From an uncultured Chlorobiaceae bacterium (GTDB taxonomy: Bacteria > Bacteroidota > Chlorobiia > Chlorobiales > Chlorobiaceae), in the NCBI GenBank assembly GCA_903994635.1, contig CAJEXQ010000002.1, positions 1 to 64,000 of the forward strand: DNA of 64,000 bases, read 5' to 3'. Position numbers and translations under genes: made by a program. Below the pieces are notes generated by a model, which saw nothing but the letters and a program-made list of their open reading frames with translations, made no database searches and was not told the DNA's origin. The first letter of the stretch is position 1, and every line of letters starts with the position of its first letter. Positions 31,973-41,041 of the stretch are shown here, in pieces.

Positions 31973-33289
31973 TTACTGGTCGAGTCCGTTGAGAAAAGAG
32001 GCAAGCTCTTTATACCCGGAACCGATCAAGGTGGCGCTTTTCTTTTTTTCCATAAGCTCATGAAGGTTTGAAGGAATACCAATCTCTATATCGAGAGCAC
32101 TCTCGATTGCGTCAAGAAATTTAGCAGGGTGGGCGGTTGAGAGCACAATACCCGATTTTTCTGCGTCATTTCCAGAGTTTCTGTACCGTTCAAGTGCGCG
32201 GAATGCCACTGCCGTATGCGGCTCCATGACATACCCGAAGCGGTCATAAGCTGACCGGATAGTTGCTTTGGTCTCTTCATCCGAAATGGCAATACCTGTG
32301 ATATCCCTACCCATGGAAGCGTGATCGTTGTGGTAGAAATATCTCAGCCGTGCAAAATTGCTCGGGTTGCCGACATCCATTGCCGTGGAAAGTGTTGTGA
32401 TGGTTGGGTGCGGGTCGTAGCGCCCCTCATCAATATAGCGGGTGACGCTGTCGTTGGCGTTTGAGGCAGCAATAAAGCGGCCAACCGGAAAGCCCATCCG
32501 TTTTGCAAGCACTCCTGCAGTAAGGTTTCCGTAGTTACCGCTTGGTACCGAAAAAAGAGGGTTGTTGTAGCCGTATCGCTCCTTGAGTTGGAGGCTTGCC
32601 CAACCGTAGTAGAAGGACTGCGGAATCAGTCTTGATATATTGATGGAGTTTGCCGAGGTGAGTGTCAGCGATTTGTTCAGGAATGGATCAACAAAGGCCT
32701 CCTTGACCATCCGCTGGCAGTCGTCGAAATCACCCTTTACTTCAAGGGCGTGCACGTTGCCACCGGCAGTGGTGAGTTGTTGTTCCTGAAGATGGCTCAC
32801 TTTTCCTGATGGATAGAGCAGCACGACTCGGGTGTTTGCAATGCCCTGAAATCCATAAGCCACGGCGCTCCCTGTATCTCCCGATGTTGCTACGAGCACA
32901 GTAATGAGCTTGTCCTCTTCTGCTGCAAAAATTCCGGTCAGTCGGGCAAGAAAGCGCGCGCCGTAATCCTTGAAGGCAAGTGTCGGACCGCAAAACAGCT
33001 CTTCGACAAAGGTGTTGCTGTTGAGCTGAACAATCGGAGTGTCGAAGTTGTAGCAGTTGTCGATCATGTCGCTGAGCTGATCGGGGGGAATGTCGGTGCC
33101 GATAAACTTTTTTGCAATGGCGAAGGCGATGTTGTTGAAGCTTGCGCCTTCAAGCAGTGCGATCTCCTCAGGAGAGAAATGGGGAATTTCGGAGGGGACG
33201 TAGAGTCCGCCGTCGGGGGCAAGTCCCTCTAGGGTAGCCTTTTTCAGGGAGACCGGTATTGATGTTTTATTAGTGCTGAAATAGATCAT
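31973..33289 (-). CDS. thrC: threonine synthase
   Basis: ThrC converts O-phosphohomoserine to threonine with pyridoxal phosphate. The 438-residue protein has the PLP lysine K107 in GPTLAFKDYG and the glycine-rich phosphate loop region VATSGDTGSAVAYG. It begins MIYFSTNK, a typical N-terminus of the longer bacterial form. It lies 25 bases downstream of thrB on the minus strand, forming a thrB-thrC pair. Confidence 0.96.
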   Translation of the reverse strand: MIYFSTNKTSIPVSLKKATLEGLAPDGGLYVPSEIPHFSPEEIALLEGASFNNIAFAIAKKFIGTDIPPDQLSDMIDNCYNFDTPIVQLNSNTFVEELFCGPTLAFKDYGARFLARLTGIFAAEEDKLITVLVATSGDTGSAVAYGFQGIANTRVVLLYPSGKVSHLQEQQLTTAGGNVHALEVKGDFDDCQRMVKEAFVDPFLNKSLTLTSANSINISRLIPQSFYYGWASLQLKERYGYNNPLFSVPSGNYGNLTAGVLAKRMGFPVGRFIAASNANDSVTRYIDEGRYDPHPTITTLSTAMDVGNPSNFARLRYFYHNDHASMGRDITGIAISDEETKATIRSAYDRFGYVMEPHTAVAFRALERYRNSGNDAEKSGIVLSTAHPAKFLDAIESALDIEIGIPSNLHELMEKKKSATLIGSGYKELASFLNGLDQ

Positions 33290-33314
33290 GCGTCGGGGTG
33301 TTCTCGGTTGATAT

Positions 33315-34280
33315 TCATGATATTACTCTCGCCCCTTCTTTGCAGATTGGCGTTACCCATAGATCTGATTCAAGATGTGCTTTGGAGTGAATGAACGCCT
33401 CTTTCATGGCATTTCCAACCTTTTGAGCTGTTTTTTCAGAGGAGGAAAAGGCAAAAACCGAAGGGCCTGAGCCAGCAATGCTGCATCCGAGCGCTCCGGC
33501 ATCCATTGCGGCCTGTTTGACCTCAAAAAAACCGGGAATTAACGGGGCACGTTTTGGCTCGGCTATAACGTCGACCAGAGAGCGTCCGATAAGGTCATAG
33601 TCGGAGGTGAGCAGGCCCGCAACAAGGGCTCCGACATTGCCCCACTGCTGGGTTGCTGTTTTAAGTGAAATTTCCTGGGGCAGCACTGAACGGGCATAGG
33701 CGGTGCGCAGTTCGGTATGGGGGTGCGCCAGCGAGCAGTAGAGATGTTCGGGTGACGGTATGGTGATAAGATCAAGAGGCGTATAGCTCCGTATCAAAAC
33801 GAAATTGCCGAGAATTGCGGGTGCTGCGTTGTCGGCATGAGCTGATCCGCAGGCAACCCTTTCGCCTTCAATGGCGAAGTGTACCAGCTCCATTTTTGAA
33901 CAGGGGGTTCCCAAAAGTTCGTTTGCCGCCACGAGCGCAGCAGCAGCGCTTGCCGCGCTGCTGCCCATCCCGCTGCTGAGCGGGAGGTGCTTGACAAGCT
34001 CAAGGGTGATATGGCCGGTAAAGTCGATCTGTTTATGGGCACGAATATATTCGAGAAATTTCAGAACAACAAAGCTTGATGTGTTTTTCTTGGGGTCGAG
34101 GGGAAGCGCGCCACCATCGCCAGTGATGCTCGTAATGGAAACCGGAGAACCGGTCTGCGGAGAATCAGAAAGCGTCAGAATCACCTCATCACCGGGCGCG
34201 GTAATGGCAAATCCCAAGACATCAAAGCCGCAGGCAACATTGCCGACGGTTGCTGAAGCGAATCCTTTGACAGTTTTCAT
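33315..34280 (-). CDS. thrB: homoserine kinase
   Basis: ThrB phosphorylates homoserine with ATP. It is a GHMP kinase: the ATP loop LPLSSGMGSSAASAAAAL spans about 99-116, and the C-terminal motif GCSIAGSGPSVFAFS is present. The 321-residue length is normal. It is the first gene of the minus-strand thrB-thrC pair and diverges from atpA across a 214-base gap. Confidence 0.95.
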   Translation of the reverse strand: MKTVKGFASATVGNVACGFDVLGFAITAPGDEVILTLSDSPQTGSPVSITSITGDGGALPLDPKKNTSSFVVLKFLEYIRAHKQIDFTGHITLELVKHLPLSSGMGSSAASAAAALVAANELLGTPCSKMELVHFAIEGERVACGSAHADNAAPAILGNFVLIRSYTPLDLITIPSPEHLYCSLAHPHTELRTAYARSVLPQEISLKTATQQWGNVGALVAGLLTSDYDLIGRSLVDVIAEPKRAPLIPGFFEVKQAAMDAGALGCSIAGSGPSVFAFSSSEKTAQKVGNAMKEAFIHSKAHLESDLWVTPICKEGARVIS

Positions 34281-34344
34281 ACTGTTTTCTTCGGGAAAAA
34301 TTCCTGTATCTGTATGTATAGGGTTAAATTTGATGAAAAAGCGC

Positions 34345-34373
34345 TATTCAAATAAGAGAAAGGAATTTGAATA
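34345..34373. promoter_or_regulatory. dyad between divergent thrB and atpA
   Basis: TATTCAAAT (34345-34353) and ATTTGAATA (34365-34373) are perfect 9-bp inverted arms separated by 11 bases, centred about 135 bases before the atpA start and 80 bases before thrB. This size and spacing suits a dimeric regulator but no known site was recognised. The rest of the 214-base gap holds a CTTTTGG/CCAAAAG pair (34406-34412 with about 34435-34441) and no credible gene. Confidence 0.4.
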
Positions 34374-34494
34374 ACTAAAAGCTTTTCATTAAATTCAGGT
34401 TTTATCTTTTGGAATGGTGACGCTCCGTCCGACCCCAAAAGAAGGTAAGCAGAATCTTTCTCTTTTCTTAACAAATAACCAAGCGGAATAAGAT

Positions 34495-36075
34495 ATGTCT
34501 ACAACAGTCAGGCCTGATGAGGTTTCATCCATACTTCGCAAGCAGCTTGCCGGTTTTGAGTCAGAAGCGGAAGTTTATGATGTGGGAACAGTGCTGCAGG
34601 TTGGTGACGGTATTGCTCGTGTATATGGTTTATCGAAGGTTGCCGCTGGCGAACTTCTTGAGTTTCCCAACAATGTGATGGGTATGGCTTTAAACCTTGA
34701 GGAGGACAATGTCGGCGCTGTCTTGTTTGGTGAATCAAATCTGGTAAAAGAGGGTGACAGGGTTAAAAGAAGTGGTATTCTTGCTTCTATACCGGTTGGC
34801 GAGGGTATGCTTGGAAGGGTCATCAACCCTCTCGGTGAGCCAATAGATGGCAAAGGTTCCATCGAAACATCTCTCCGTCTTCCTCTCGAACGCAGGGCCC
34901 CCGGTGTTATTTACCGCAAATCAGTGCACGAACCGCTGCAGACAGGTCTCAAGGCTATTGATTCCATGATTCCGATTGGTCGAGGGCAACGCGAACTGAT
35001 TATTGGTGATCGGCAGACAGGAAAAACTGCCGTCGCCATTGATACCATTATCAACCAGAAAGGCAAAGGGGTTTTTTGTATTTACGTAGCAATTGGTCTG
35101 AAAGGATCGACCGTGGCTCAGGTTGTCAATACCCTTGAAAAATATGATGCGATGTCGTACACCACCGTTATTTCGGCGACGGCATCCGATCCAGCACCAC
35201 TTCAGTTTATTGCCCCGTTTGCTGGCGCTACTCTTGGTGAATATTTCCGCGATACCGGTCGACATGCGCTGGTTGTCTATGATGATCTTTCCAAACAGGC
35301 GGTTGCCTATCGCCAGGTTTCACTTCTTCTCCGTCGTCCGCCGGGACGCGAGGCTTACCCTGGCGACGTATTTTACCTGCACTCCCGTCTGCTGGAGAGA
35401 GCTGCAAAAATCACCGATGACATTGAGGTTGCAAGGAAAATGAACGATCTTCCTGATGTTCTCAGGCCATTGATCAAGGGTGGAGGAAGTCTTACTGCAC
35501 TGCCGGTTATCGAAACACAGGCTGGCGACGTTTCGGCATATATTCCGACCAACGTTATTTCGATCACTGATGGCCAGATCTTTCTTGAATCAAACCTCTT
35601 CAACTCCGGTCAAAGGCCAGCTATCAACGTAGGTATTTCGGTTTCCCGCGTCGGTGGTGCTGCACAGATCAAGGCGATGAAAAAGGTTGCAGGCACTTTA
35701 CGCCTCGACCTGGCGCAGTTCCGTGAACTTGAGGCCTTCTCAAAATTCGGTTCTGATCTCGATAAAACCACGAAGGCACAGCTCGACAGGGGCGCAAGGC
35801 TGGTGGAAATTCTCAAGCAGGGTCAGTATGTTCCGATGCCGGTTGAAAAACAGGTTGCCATTATTTTTCTTGGTACTCAGGGGCTGCTTGATTCTGTTGA
35901 GGTGCGTTTTCTCCGTAAATTTGAAGAGGAGTTCCTCAGTACGCTTGAGATCAAGCACAGTGATGTTCTCAAAAAAATCTCGGAGAGTGGCACACTTGAG
36001 GCCGACGCGGCAGCCAAACTCAAGGAGATCGCGCTTAAATTTGTGGATGCCTTCAAGCAGAAGAACAAGGCGTAA
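34495..36075 (+). CDS. atpA: ATP synthase F1 subunit alpha
   Basis: The alpha subunit forms the F1 hexamer with beta and binds non-catalytic nucleotides. The 526-residue protein has Walker A GDRQTGKT (171-178), Walker B-type [12 protein letters not shown], and the signature [23 protein letters not shown]. The other F1 and Fo genes except atpG are not in this window, fitting a split ATP synthase gene arrangement. atpG follows after 48 bases. Confidence 0.98.
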   Translation: MSTTVRPDEVSSILRKQLAGFESEAEVYDVGTVLQVGDGIARVYGLSKVAAGELLEFPNNVMGMALNLEEDNVGAVLFGESNLVKEGDRVKRSGILASIPVGEGMLGRVINPLGEPIDGKGSIETSLRLPLERRAPGVIYRKSVHEPLQTGLKAIDSMIPIGRGQRELIIGDRQTGKTAVAIDTIINQKGKGVFCIYVAIGLKGSTVAQVVNTLEKYDAMSYTTVISATASDPAPLQFIAPFAGATLGEYFRDTGRHALVVYDDLSKQAVAYRQVSLLLRRPPGREAYPGDVFYLHSRLLERAAKITDDIEVARKMNDLPDVLRPLIKGGGSLTALPVIETQAGDVSAYIPTNVISITDGQIFLESNLFNSGQRPAINVGISVSRVGGAAQIKAMKKVAGTLRLDLAQFRELEAFSKFGSDLDKTTKAQLDRGARLVEILKQGQYVPMPVEKQVAIIFLGTQGLLDSVEVRFLRKFEEEFLSTLEIKHSDVLKKISESGTLEADAAAKLKEIALKFVDAFKQKNKA

Positions 36076-36123
36076 GAGAGAGGAGACAGGTTTTCAAGCA
36101 ATTTATAAACAGTCCCGTAATAC

Positions 36124-37002
36124 ATGCCTACATTAAAGGATATACGTGTACGAATCAAAGGGGTAAAGTCTACACAGCAGGTCACCAAGGCGATGAAGAT
36201 GGTGGCCGCTGCAAAGCTGAGAAGGGCGCAAGAGAGGGCTGTCATGGCCCGCCCGTATGCCGCGAAGCTGAAGGATATGCTTGGTTCACTCTCTGTAAAA
36301 GTAGATACTTCGCGTAACCCCTTGCTTTCTGGTCGTTCAGAGGTCAAAAAGGTACTGGTGATTCTTGTCACCGCCGACAGGGGCCTCTGCGGCGCATTTA
36401 ATACCAACGCTATAAAGCTTGCCCACAAAATCATTCACGAAGATTATGCCGCTCTTCATGGTAAAGGTGGCGTTTGCCTGATCTGTGCAGGCTCGAGAGG
36501 ATTTGATTTTTTCAGGAAAAGAGAGTACAACATTGTCAAGGGTTACCCTGCCGTTTTCCAGAATCTTGACTTCGGAACGGCAAAAGAGATTGTCGATACA
36601 GCCTCCGGCATGTATCTCCGTGGCGAGGTTGACAGGGTAGTTGTTGTATACAATGAATTCAAGTCAGTGCTTGCTCCGCATCTGAAAGCGGAGGTGATTC
36701 TTCCTATTTCACCTGAGGCCTCTTCTGTCAAAGAGGGCGGCAGTGATTATATTTATGAGCCATCACCTGCGGCTATCGTTGATGTGTTGGTACCCAAGCA
36801 TCTCAATACCCAGGTATGGAGAATGATGCTTGAATCGAATGCAGCAGAGCAGGCGGCCCGCATGTCGGCGATGGATTCTGCAACCGAAAATGCCAAGGAT
36901 CTCCTTCGTGCGCTCAACATCAGTTACAATCGTGCAAGGCAGGCTGCCATTACCACTGAACTCAGCGAAATTGTTGCTGGAGCCGAGGCGTTGAGCAGCT
37001 AA
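36124..37002 (+). CDS. atpG: ATP synthase F1 subunit gamma
   Basis: Gamma is the rotating central stalk of F1. The 292-residue protein starts with [30 protein letters not shown] (7-36), the long N-terminal helix. It has the [14 protein letters not shown] segment and the C-terminal helix [47 protein letters not shown] strong terminator follows 31 bases after the stop. Confidence 0.98.
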   Translation: MPTLKDIRVRIKGVKSTQQVTKAMKMVAAAKLRRAQERAVMARPYAAKLKDMLGSLSVKVDTSRNPLLSGRSEVKKVLVILVTADRGLCGAFNTNAIKLAHKIIHEDYAALHGKGGVCLICAGSRGFDFFRKREYNIVKGYPAVFQNLDFGTAKEIVDTASGMYLRGEVDRVVVVYNEFKSVLAPHLKAEVILPISPEASSVKEGGSDYIYEPSPAAIVDVLVPKHLNTQVWRMMLESNAAEQAARMSAMDSATENAKDLLRALNISYNRARQAAITTELSEIVAGAEALSS

Positions 37003-37033
37003 GAGCAGATTTCACTTTTTTTATGACTTCAAG

Positions 37034-37056
37034 AGCGCCTGCAAGGGCGCTTTTTT
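37034..37056 (+). terminator. intrinsic terminator after atpG
   Basis: AGCGCC (37034-37039) pairs with GGCGCT (37046-37051) around a 6-base loop, and the last T of the stem starts a run of six T residues (37051-37056). It cleanly ends the atpA-atpG unit before thrA. Confidence 0.85.
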
Positions 37057-37180
37057 GTGCTTGTTGCTTCAGCGAAAGCCCGCGTTATGCAAGCTCATTC
37101 GGGAAATGAATTATATTCTGGCGGGTGGCGGAAGGTTGTTCGGTCTCTTTTCACATTTCAATGAAAGCATTGGCGGGAGC

Positions 37181-39640
37181 ATGAAGATATACAAGTTTGG
37201 AGGCACCTCTCTGGGGTCAGCCGTGCGGATAAAAAAGGTTGCCGATATTATTGCGGGCGCAGTCAATGATGAGAAGCTTGTTGTTGTGGTTTCGGCCATT
37301 CACAGAGTTACTGACCTGTTGCTTGAAGCCGCCACAAAAGCTTGTGGTGGCGACGGCAGTTGCCGCACGATTCTTGATGAAATTGATCAAATCCATATCG
37401 CTGTCGTCGAGGAGCTTTTTTCCGGCGTGCGTCTTGGTGATGTTATTGCTGCTATACGCTCTGATCTTTCCGATCTCCACAATATTGTTCAGGGCGTTTT
37501 TTTGCTCAGGGAGCTTTCTGAAAAAAGCATGGCGGTTGTACTGAGCTTTGGCGAGCGTCTGTCTGCCCGAATAGTCAGTTGTTATTTGGAGGAGCGGCTG
37601 GTAGCTTCATTTTCTCTTGATGCCCGTGAGTTGATTGTTACCGATGCCAATTATGCCGATGCACTGGTAGACACCCTTGCCTCCGAACTTCAGATTAAAA
37701 AGCGCCTGGCATCTTTTGACGGTGTGCCGGTTGTTACAGGATTTATTGCGGCAGCGCCAGATGGTACCATAACAACGCTGGGCCGTGGAGGTTCTGACTA
37801 CACGGCCTCGATTCTTGGCGCAGCGCTTAGCGCTTCAGAAATTTGGATATGGACGGATGTCGACGGCTTTTTCAGTGCTGATCCAAAACGGGTTCGTGAT
37901 GCACGGATTTTGCCCTATGTCAGCTATTCAGAAGCGATGGAGCTCTCTCATGCCGGTGCAAGAGTTTTGCATCCTCTGGCAGTTCAGCCCGCCATGAAAG
38001 CAGGCATTCCCCTCTTGATCAAAAACTCGTTCAATCCGGAAGCTGCTGGCACTCGCATTGAACATTCGACACCTCTGGAAAGGAGTCGAACGCTGCCGGT
38101 CACAGGCCTCAGCTCAATCAACAATATCGTACTTCTGAACATGTCGGGAAGCGGGATGGTTGGAGTTCCGGGTATTGCCTCACGCCTCTTCAGTTGCCTT
38201 GCCCGTCACCGTATCAACATCATATTTATATCTCAGGCTTCCTCTGAACAGTCAATTACTCTTGCCATCAATCCTTCGCAAGCGGCAAAAGCAAAAAACA
38301 TACTGGAGGAAATTTTTGTTCGGGAAATGGAATTCCGTCAAATAGATCCCCTTGTGATTCGTCGTAACCTGGCCATGGTTGCTGTTGTTGGCAATAATAT
38401 GTCGGGTCATCCTGGCGTCTCAGCCCAGTTGTTTGAAACCCTTGGAAAAAATGGCATCAATGTCATTGCTGTTGCCCAGGGCGCCAATGAGATGAATATC
38501 TCTCTTGTCATTGACGGCCATGATGAGAACAAGGCGCTGAACTGTATTCATGAGTCGTTTTTTCTCTCGCAGCGCAAGGTGCATCTCTTTATTGCGGGCA
38601 CGGGCACAATTGCAAAAAGCCTGATTGGCCAGATAAGCGCCCATCGGATTAATCTGCAAAAGGATAACGATCTTGATCTGGTGGTCTGCGGAATGGCGAA
38701 CACTGGTAAAATGGCGCTGAATGATAACGGAATTGACCTCCAGCATTGGCAGGAGGCTCTTGTGCCGAGAGTCGATCACCATGGTATCGAAGGGTACATT
38801 GAGCTTATCAGGGCACGAAACCTTCATAACACTATTTTTGTCGATTGTACGGCAAGTGCGAGTGTGGCAGAAAGTTATCCCGGATTGTTGCTTGCCAATA
38901 TTTCTGTGGTGACGGCCAACAAGCTTGGTATGGCGGGTACCTGGCCGCTTTACCGCAGTATCCGGGAAGCCCAAAGGAAAAGCAACGCCCGTTTTCTATA
39001 TGAAACCAATGTTGGTGCTGGATTACCGATTATCAATACCCTGAATGATCTGAAAAACAGCGGGGACAAGATTATCAGTATCGAGGGGGTACTCTCTGGT
39101 ACATTAAGTTTTATCTTTAATGAACTTCGCAAAGGTGGCCGGTTCAGCGAAATTGTTCGGCGTGCCCGGGAGGCGGGGTATACCGAACCTGATCCTCGGG
39201 ATGATCTCTCAGGCGCTGATTTTGCCCGGAAGTTCCTGATTCTTGGTCGTGAACTTGGCTTCACGTTGGAGTACAGCGATGTTGCCTGTGAGAGTCTGGT
39301 GCCGGAGGAGTATCGTGGTGAGATGGGGGTGCCGGAGTTTCTTGACCGTTTGTCAACTATTGACGGGTGGTATGCTGACGAAATTGAGAAAGCAGGAAAG
39401 GAGGGTATGACTATTGCCTACGCAGGTGAGATCAGGGAGGGTGTTGCAACTATCGGGCTCAAACGGCTCCCCGTCGCAAGCCCCATCGCCGGCCTTAATG
39501 GATCTGAAAATATGGTGGTCTTTACCACAGAGCGTTACTTGGCAACTCCACTGGTTGTGCGTGGTCCAGGTGCAGGAGGGGAGGTGACGGCAGGCGGCGT
39601 TTTTGCCGATATCCTGCGGATAGCAAGTTATCTTATCTGA
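37181..39640 (+). CDS. thrA: bifunctional aspartokinase / homoserine dehydrogenase
   Basis: The protein catalyses the first and third steps from aspartate to threonine. From ATG 37181 it is 819 residues, close to E. coli ThrA. The kinase domain has KFGGTSLGS (5-13) and GRGGSDYTASILGAAL; two ACT regulatory repeats follow (about 310-460); the dehydrogenase domain has a Rossmann loop IAGTGTIAKS (about 470) and EGVLSGTLSFIFNEL. The open frame reaches back to 37055, over the atpG terminator, so the longer form is unlikely. cinA follows 12 bases later. Confidence 0.95.
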   Translation: MKIYKFGGTSLGSAVRIKKVADIIAGAVNDEKLVVVVSAIHRVTDLLLEAATKACGGDGSCRTILDEIDQIHIAVVEELFSGVRLGDVIAAIRSDLSDLHNIVQGVFLLRELSEKSMAVVLSFGERLSARIVSCYLEERLVASFSLDARELIVTDANYADALVDTLASELQIKKRLASFDGVPVVTGFIAAAPDGTITTLGRGGSDYTASILGAALSASEIWIWTDVDGFFSADPKRVRDARILPYVSYSEAMELSHAGARVLHPLAVQPAMKAGIPLLIKNSFNPEAAGTRIEHSTPLERSRTLPVTGLSSINNIVLLNMSGSGMVGVPGIASRLFSCLARHRINIIFISQASSEQSITLAINPSQAAKAKNILEEIFVREMEFRQIDPLVIRRNLAMVAVVGNNMSGHPGVSAQLFETLGKNGINVIAVAQGANEMNISLVIDGHDENKALNCIHESFFLSQRKVHLFIAGTGTIAKSLIGQISAHRINLQKDNDLDLVVCGMANTGKMALNDNGIDLQHWQEALVPRVDHHGIEGYIELIRARNLHNTIFVDCTASASVAESYPGLLLANISVVTANKLGMAGTWPLYRSIREAQRKSNARFLYETNVGAGLPIINTLNDLKNSGDKIISIEGVLSGTLSFIFNELRKGGRFSEIVRRAREAGYTEPDPRDDLSGADFARKFLILGRELGFTLEYSDVACESLVPEEYRGEMGVPEFLDRLSTIDGWYADEIEKAGKEGMTIAYAGEIREGVATIGLKRLPVASPIAGLNGSENMVVFTTERYLATPLVVRGPGAGGEVTAGGVFADILRIASYLI

Positions 39641-39652
39641 GGAGAATGTGTT

Positions 39653-40915
39653 ATGCGTGCTGAAATTGTGTCAGTTGGAGATGAACTTCTTAAAGGACAG
39701 CGGGTAAATACCAATGCGGCATTTATCTCCGGTGTTCTTGCCGGTATAGGGGTGCAAACGGGAAGAGTTGTTGCCTGCGCTGATATTGAGGAGGAGATTG
39801 TTTCGGTGCTTGCCGAAGCACTTGAGCGGGCTGAGGTTGTTCTTGTTACAGGCGGGCTTGGTCCGACAAGGGATGACCGGACAAAAAAAGCGGTACAACA
39901 GCTTCTTGGAAGAGGGAAAGAGCTCAATCAGGAGGCATACCAGAATCTTGCTGACCGTTTAAAAAAACGGGGGCTGGAGGTATCGGCATCACTCTCCGAT
40001 CAGGCTATGGTGATAGAGGGCTCTCATGTTATTCCCAATACAAGGGGGAGTGCGGCCGGGATGATTATTGACTGCGGAGAGCAGTTTTACCGTCACTCCC
40101 TGGTGTTGATGCCGGGTGTGCCCTCCGAAATGAAGGCGATGATGGAACTTACCGTTGTGCCCCATTTTGCAGTGCTATCTGATACAGTCATTCGTCATAC
40201 GCCGGTAAAAACGCTCGGTGTTGGTGAATCAACGTTGGCAGAGATGATTGTCGACATCGAGGATAATCTGCCAACCGGAACGACTCTTGCCTACCTCCCT
40301 CATGCGGCAGGAGTTAACCTGATGATCAGCACCATCGGTTGTGAGCGGGAAGCAGTTGATCGCGATAACCGCATGGTTATTGATGCCATTGTCTTGCGTG
40401 CTGAAAAGTTTATCTATGCGACCAGTGAGGTGACTCTTGAAGGGACGATTGGCGCCATGCTTTCGGTCAGAGGGCTGAGTGTTGCTGTTGCTGAATCCTG
40501 CACTGGTGGTCTTGTTGCCAGCCGGTTGACCGATGTGCCTGGTTCATCATTCTATTTTCTTCAGGGTTTTGTGGTGTACAGCAACCAGGCAAAACACAAT
40601 ACTCTTGGGGTGCCAGAGGAGAGCATCGAAACGTTCGGTGCGGTGAGCGAAGAGGTTGCCCGGGCCATGGCATTGGGATGCCTTGAAAAAAGCGGGGCTG
40701 ATTTTGCCGTATCGACAACAGGGATAGCCGGACCGTCTGGAGGTTCCCCTGAAAAACCTGTCGGAATGCTTTGCCTGGCAATAGCCGAAAAAAAATCAGC
40801 AATGGTTTTCTCCAGAACGATCTTTATGCAGGGCGATCGTGAACAGAACAAGCTCCGCTTCAGTGAAGCCGCTCTTCGGGAACTATGGGAATTGCTGAGA
40901 AATGGTTATTCTTGA
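39653..40915 (+). CDS. cinA: CinA-like competence/damage-inducible protein
   Basis: The 420-residue protein contains both usual parts. The N-terminal molybdopterin-binding-like domain begins MRAEIVSVGDELLKGQRVNTNAAFISG and has VTGGLGPTRDD. The C-terminal PncC-type domain has VAVAESCTGGLVASRLTDVPGSS and STTGIAGPSGG, which in characterised members deamidates nicotinamide mononucleotide. GAGGAG lies upstream of the ATG. It follows thrA by 12 bases and is probably cotranscribed with it. Confidence 0.93.
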   Translation: MRAEIVSVGDELLKGQRVNTNAAFISGVLAGIGVQTGRVVACADIEEEIVSVLAEALERAEVVLVTGGLGPTRDDRTKKAVQQLLGRGKELNQEAYQNLADRLKKRGLEVSASLSDQAMVIEGSHVIPNTRGSAAGMIIDCGEQFYRHSLVLMPGVPSEMKAMMELTVVPHFAVLSDTVIRHTPVKTLGVGESTLAEMIVDIEDNLPTGTTLAYLPHAAGVNLMISTIGCEREAVDRDNRMVIDAIVLRAEKFIYATSEVTLEGTIGAMLSVRGLSVAVAESCTGGLVASRLTDVPGSSFYFLQGFVVYSNQAKHNTLGVPEESIETFGAVSEEVARAMALGCLEKSGADFAVSTTGIAGPSGGSPEKPVGMLCLAIAEKKSAMVFSRTIFMQGDREQNKLRFSEAALRELWELLRNGYS

Positions 40916-41041
40916 TCCAACGGAATGGGGTTGGGGTTATTTATCAATTTTTTCTGAAAAAGAATCTCATTTATCGATAACTTTGGGGGCTGGCGACATT
41001 TTTTACCATTTACGAAAAGAGTAACGTTCTCAACGCAGCCT

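Noticed and set aside
34277..34474. 65-codon minus-strand frame before thrB, possible leader peptide
   Set aside because: It overlaps the thrB start and has no run of Thr or Ile codons and no terminator/antiterminator pair, so a threonine attenuator is not supported.
37055..37180. N-terminal extension of thrA
   Set aside because: It would begin within the T-run of the atpG terminator, and the family starts at MKIYKFGGTS (37181).
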